NCBI GenBank assembly: GCA_003563755.1
Contig: PWUB01000086.1
Coordinates: 1 to 7,278 of the forward strand
Source of the DNA: Clostridia bacterium
GTDB taxonomy: Bacteria; Bacillota_E; SLMV01; PUMD01
Length of the DNA: 7,278 nt
Reading direction: 5' to 3'
Shown: positions 5,246 to 7,278 of the stretch, one piece after another
Layout of the letters: the number at the start of each line of letters is the position of its first letter
Position numbering within the stretch: position 1 is the stretch's first letter
Notes under the pieces: model-generated
What the model saw: only the letters and a program-made list of their open reading frames with translations
Told to the model about the DNA's origin: nothing
Database searches by the model: none
Position numbers and translations under genes: made by a program

Positions 5246-6246
5246 CGATCCCCAGCCTCCCCGAGATCTCCTAGCACCCTCTTGCTCGCGCTGAGCACCT
5301 CGTCGACGACTCTGTTCGTCTCGCCCTTGATCTTGGTCCCCGCCGCGCGGGCATGGCCTCCACCGCCGAAGGAGGCCGCCACTTCGCTCACGTCGACCCG
5401 CTCCCGGGACCTGAAGCTCACCTTCACATGACCCGGACCAGTCTCAACGAAGATGATACACAACTCCGTACCCGACACCGACCGCAGGTGGTTGATCACA
5501 CCCTCTGTGTCATCTGCCACAGCACCCTTGTCCCGAAGGTCATCGGCAGTGACCACCGTCCATGCCAGTGCCCCTCCCATATCGGTCTGCATCTTGTCGA
5601 GGGCTCTTCCCAGGATGCCGACGGCGCGAACCGGTCGATCCTCGTTGACCCACCGGTGCACCTGGTTGGGCCGGGCACCCCTGCGAACCAGGGCGGATGC
5701 TCGGGCCAGGGTGGACGCGGTGGTGTTTGAGAAACAGAAAAACCCGGTATCCGTTGCGATACCAGTGTAAAGTGAAGCCGCCAACCGGCGGTCGATGGGG
5801 ATTCTCGAGCGCACCATCCAGTCGAAGATCATCTCCGCAGTCGCCGCGGCGTCCGGGTCTATCCACCGAAACTCCCCGACCAGGGTTCCGGTGCGATGGT
5901 GGTCTATGGTGACCGTCAGGGGAGCCCTTTCAGCGGGGAACAGGTCTCGCACGCGCCCTATGCGGCTGAACGAGCTGCAGTCCAGAAGCATGAGCATGTC
6001 GTAGTCGGATCCGACATCGTCGGGGCGACGAATCTCCTCCCACCCGTGCAGGTAACGGTAGAGGCGGGGAGGAGGATCGGAACTGACCACCGTCGCCGTG
6101 CTTCCCAGGTGCCTGCACGCCGATGCCATGGCCAGGCAAGACCCCACGCTGTCTCCATCGGGGGACAGATGAAGAGGAATGAGCACGTGCCTGGCACCGC
6201 GGATCAACTCGATCAGCCGCGCGTCGCGAGCCCTACGGGTGCTCAT
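5233..6246 (-). CDS. nrnA: DHH-family phosphoesterase, NrnA-type nanoRNase / pAp phosphatase
   Basis: NrnA proteins are Mn-dependent enzymes that degrade 2-5-nt RNAs and dephosphorylate 3'-phosphoadenosine-5'-phosphate. All DHH motifs are present: HLSPDGDSVGS (about 26-36; metal ligands H26, D30, D32), LLDCSS, TIDHHRTG (the name-giving DHH) and IATDTGFFCFSNTT. The C-terminal DHHA1 domain has the substrate-binding GGGGHARAAG. The length of 337 residues is normal. ATG at 6246 is chosen; GTG at 6255 would add three residues (MRR) and has no better Shine-Dalgarno. The start overlaps the end of rbfA by 14 bases, and the gene's end overlaps truB. In Firmicutes the gene commonly sits between rbfA and truB. 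Family members also include cyclic-dinucleotide hydrolases, but this one lacks the membrane, PAS and GGDEF parts of GdpP, so the NrnA role is more likely. Confidence 0.94.
   Translation of the reverse strand: MSTRRARDARLIELIRGARHVLIPLHLSPDGDSVGSCLAMASACRHLGSTATVVSSDPPPRLYRYLHGWEEIRRPDDVGSDYDMLMLLDCSSFSRIGRVRDLFPAERAPLTVTIDHHRTGTLVGEFRWIDPDAAATAEMIFDWMVRSRIPIDRRLAASLYTGIATDTGFFCFSNTTASTLARASALVRRGARPNQVHRWVNEDRPVRAVGILGRALDKMQTDMGGALAWTVVTADDLRDKGAVADDTEGVINHLRSVSGTELCIIFVETGPGHVKVSFRSRERVDVSEVAASFGGGGHARAAGTKIKGETNRVVDEVLSASKRVLGDLGEAGDRCAE
5256..5262 (-). promoter_or_regulatory. Ribosome binding site of truB inside the nrnA coding end
   Basis: The minus-strand GGGGAGG lies within the last codons of nrnA, 10 bases before the TTG start of truB. 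It favours TTG 5245 over ATG 5236. Confidence 0.65.
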
Positions 6247-6610
6247 CCTCCTCACCTTCCCTGATTCTCCTCAGCAGGCGCTCGATGTGTGCACCCTGCT
6301 TGAGCGAGTGATCCAGGATGACTTCGATTTTCGGTACATACTTGAGGTCAACCCGCCTGCCCACCTCCGACCGTATATAGCCCCGCGCACTCTCGAGCCC
6401 CTCCATGGCCCTCTGCTGCTGTCCTTCATCCCCCATGACAGAGACGTAGATGCGTGCCAGGCTGAAGTCCGGTGAGAGGTCAACCGACACCACCGAAGCC
6501 ATGCCGACCCGTGGGTCCTTCATTTCCTGGGCAATCAACCAGCCGACCTCTTTCTTTATATCCTTGGCAACCCGCTGCAGCAGCCCGTCCTTCGACACTG
6601 TGATCACCAT
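6233..6610 (-). CDS. rbfA: 30S ribosome-binding factor RbfA
   Basis: A single KH-fold assembly factor that binds late 30S precursors near 16S helix 1 and is needed for 16S 5'-end maturation. The 125 residues fit the family size. Characteristic segments are RVAKDIKKEVGWLIAQEMKD (about 13-32), DPRVGMASVVSVDLSPDFSLARIYVSVMG, and the end segment YVPKIEVILDHSLKQGAHIERLL that matches the family's RxxPxLxFxxDxSxxxGxxIxxLL pattern. ATG at 6610 directly follows GAGGA with no spacer. GTG codons at 6607 and 6598 (spacing 3 and 12) are in frame, so the true first residue may be a few codons later. It lies 15 bases after infB and overlaps nrnA. Confidence 0.96.
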   Translation of the reverse strand: MVITVSKDGLLQRVAKDIKKEVGWLIAQEMKDPRVGMASVVSVDLSPDFSLARIYVSVMGDEGQQQRAMEGLESARGYIRSEVGRRVDLKYVPKIEVILDHSLKQGAHIERLLRRIREGEEDEHP

Positions 6611-6625
6611 TCCTCATCATCGTGT

Positions 6626-7278
6626 CTACCCTCTGGCAACTTCCTCCACCACGTAGACTTCTATCTCATCGCCCACATGCACATCGTTGAAGTTCTCGAG
6701 GCCCAGACCGCACTCATAGCCGGAGGCGACCTCCCTTGCGTCGTCCTGGAAGCGTTTGAGGGATCCGATGCGCCCCTCGTGAACCACACGTCCGTCACGC
6801 ACCAGCCTGACCCTCGCCCGGCGGCGGATCATGCCCTCGGTGACATACAGCCCGGCAATGGTACCGGTGCCCGATACTTGGAAGGTTTCACGGACCTCAG
6901 CGCGGCCCAGGGTGCGCTCGCGGTACCGCGGGGCGAGCATACCGGTGATGGCCGCCTCAACATCCTCCAGAAGCTCGTATATCACACGGTAGGTGCGGAC
7001 ATCAAGACCCTGCTCCGAGGCCGAGTCTCTCGCCCGCGCATTGGGCCGCACATTGAAGCCTATGACCACTGCATCGGACGCTGATGCCAGCATCATGTCT
7101 GACTCGGTGATCGCCCCCACGCCTCCGTGGATGACCCTCACGCTGACTTCCTCGTTTTCTATTCGTTCCAGGGCGCGGGCACAGGCCTCCAGCGATCCGT
7201 GGACATCGGCCTTGAGGACGATCTTCAGTTCCTTGCGGCCTTCCTGCTCGTAAAATTCCTCGAGGGACACTGCAGACA
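6626..7278 (-). CDS. infB: Translation initiation factor IF-2, C-terminal part (5' end outside window)
   Basis: IF2 is the GTPase that brings fMet-tRNA to the 30S subunit and promotes subunit joining. Only the last 216 codons are present and the frame is open to the window edge, so this is a window truncation, not a broken gene. The visible part starts in the segment VSLEEFYEQ before domain III. It then has the domain III signature LKADVHGSLEA, VIHGGVGAITESDMMLASAS and GFNVRP, the helix VIYELLEDVEAAITGML, and the C-terminal fMet-tRNA-binding barrel (LGRAEVRETF, GTIAGLYVTEG, SLKRFQDDAREVASGYECGLGLENFNDVHVGD). The GTP-binding domain is not in the window. The GTG at 7270 is an internal valine codon, not a start. 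rbfA follows 15 bases later, the classical infB-rbfA arrangement. Confidence 0.97.
   Translation of the reverse strand, partial: SAVSLEEFYEQEGRKELKIVLKADVHGSLEACARALERIENEEVSVRVIHGGVGAITESDMMLASASDAVVIGFNVRPNARARDSASEQGLDVRTYRVIYELLEDVEAAITGMLAPRYRERTLGRAEVRETFQVSGTGTIAGLYVTEGMIRRRARVRLVRDGRVVHEGRIGSLKRFQDDAREVASGYECGLGLENFNDVHVGDEIEVYVVEEVARG

Overview
The window is a GC-rich stretch of the bacterial translation and RNA-turnover cluster, with every gene on the minus strand. Read in the direction of transcription (high to low coordinates) the order is infB (3' part only), rbfA, an nrnA-type DHH phosphoesterase, truB, ribF, rpsO, pnp, a small Spo0E-like gene, and then the 5' part of a group IIC intron that runs off position 1. 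This gene order, with nrnA between rbfA and truB, is typical of Firmicutes (Bacillota). The Spo0E-like protein and the class C intron point the same way. The likely source is therefore a high-GC, probably spore-forming Firmicute. No species can be named from the sequence.

Region 7278-3361 (infB to ribF) is tightly packed. infB and rbfA are 15 bases apart, and rbfA/nrnA, nrnA/truB and truB/ribF overlap by roughly 13-20 bases, which suggests one mRNA with coupled translation. The products act in translation initiation (IF2), 30S maturation (RbfA), nanoRNA/pAp turnover (NrnA), tRNA psi55 formation (TruB) and FMN/FAD synthesis (RibF).

Region 3360-3217 is the only sizeable gap inside the cluster. 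It holds a near-consensus sigma-A promoter (TTGCAG, 17 bases, extended -10 TAGAAT) and a structured leader of about 100 bases in front of rpsO. rpsO and pnp can therefore be transcribed separately from the upstream genes, and S15 may control its own leader. A strong hairpin overlaps the 3' end of pnp but lacks a U-tract.

Region 608-1 is the most interesting part. A Spo0E-like aspartyl-phosphate phosphatase gene follows pnp and ends in a perfect 9-bp terminator stem. A group IIC intron sits 7 bases 3' of that stem. Its 5' end (GTGTG), its resemblance to the Oceanobacillus iheyensis intron, and a CAAA element that can act as EBS1 against the exon's TTTG all fix the insertion point at 314/313. 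The intron's reverse transcriptase ORF, domains V/VI and 3' end lie outside the window.

I found no CRISPR array, tRNA or rRNA gene, and no convincing plus-strand gene. The long plus-strand frames opposite pnp and ribF are shadows of the real genes.
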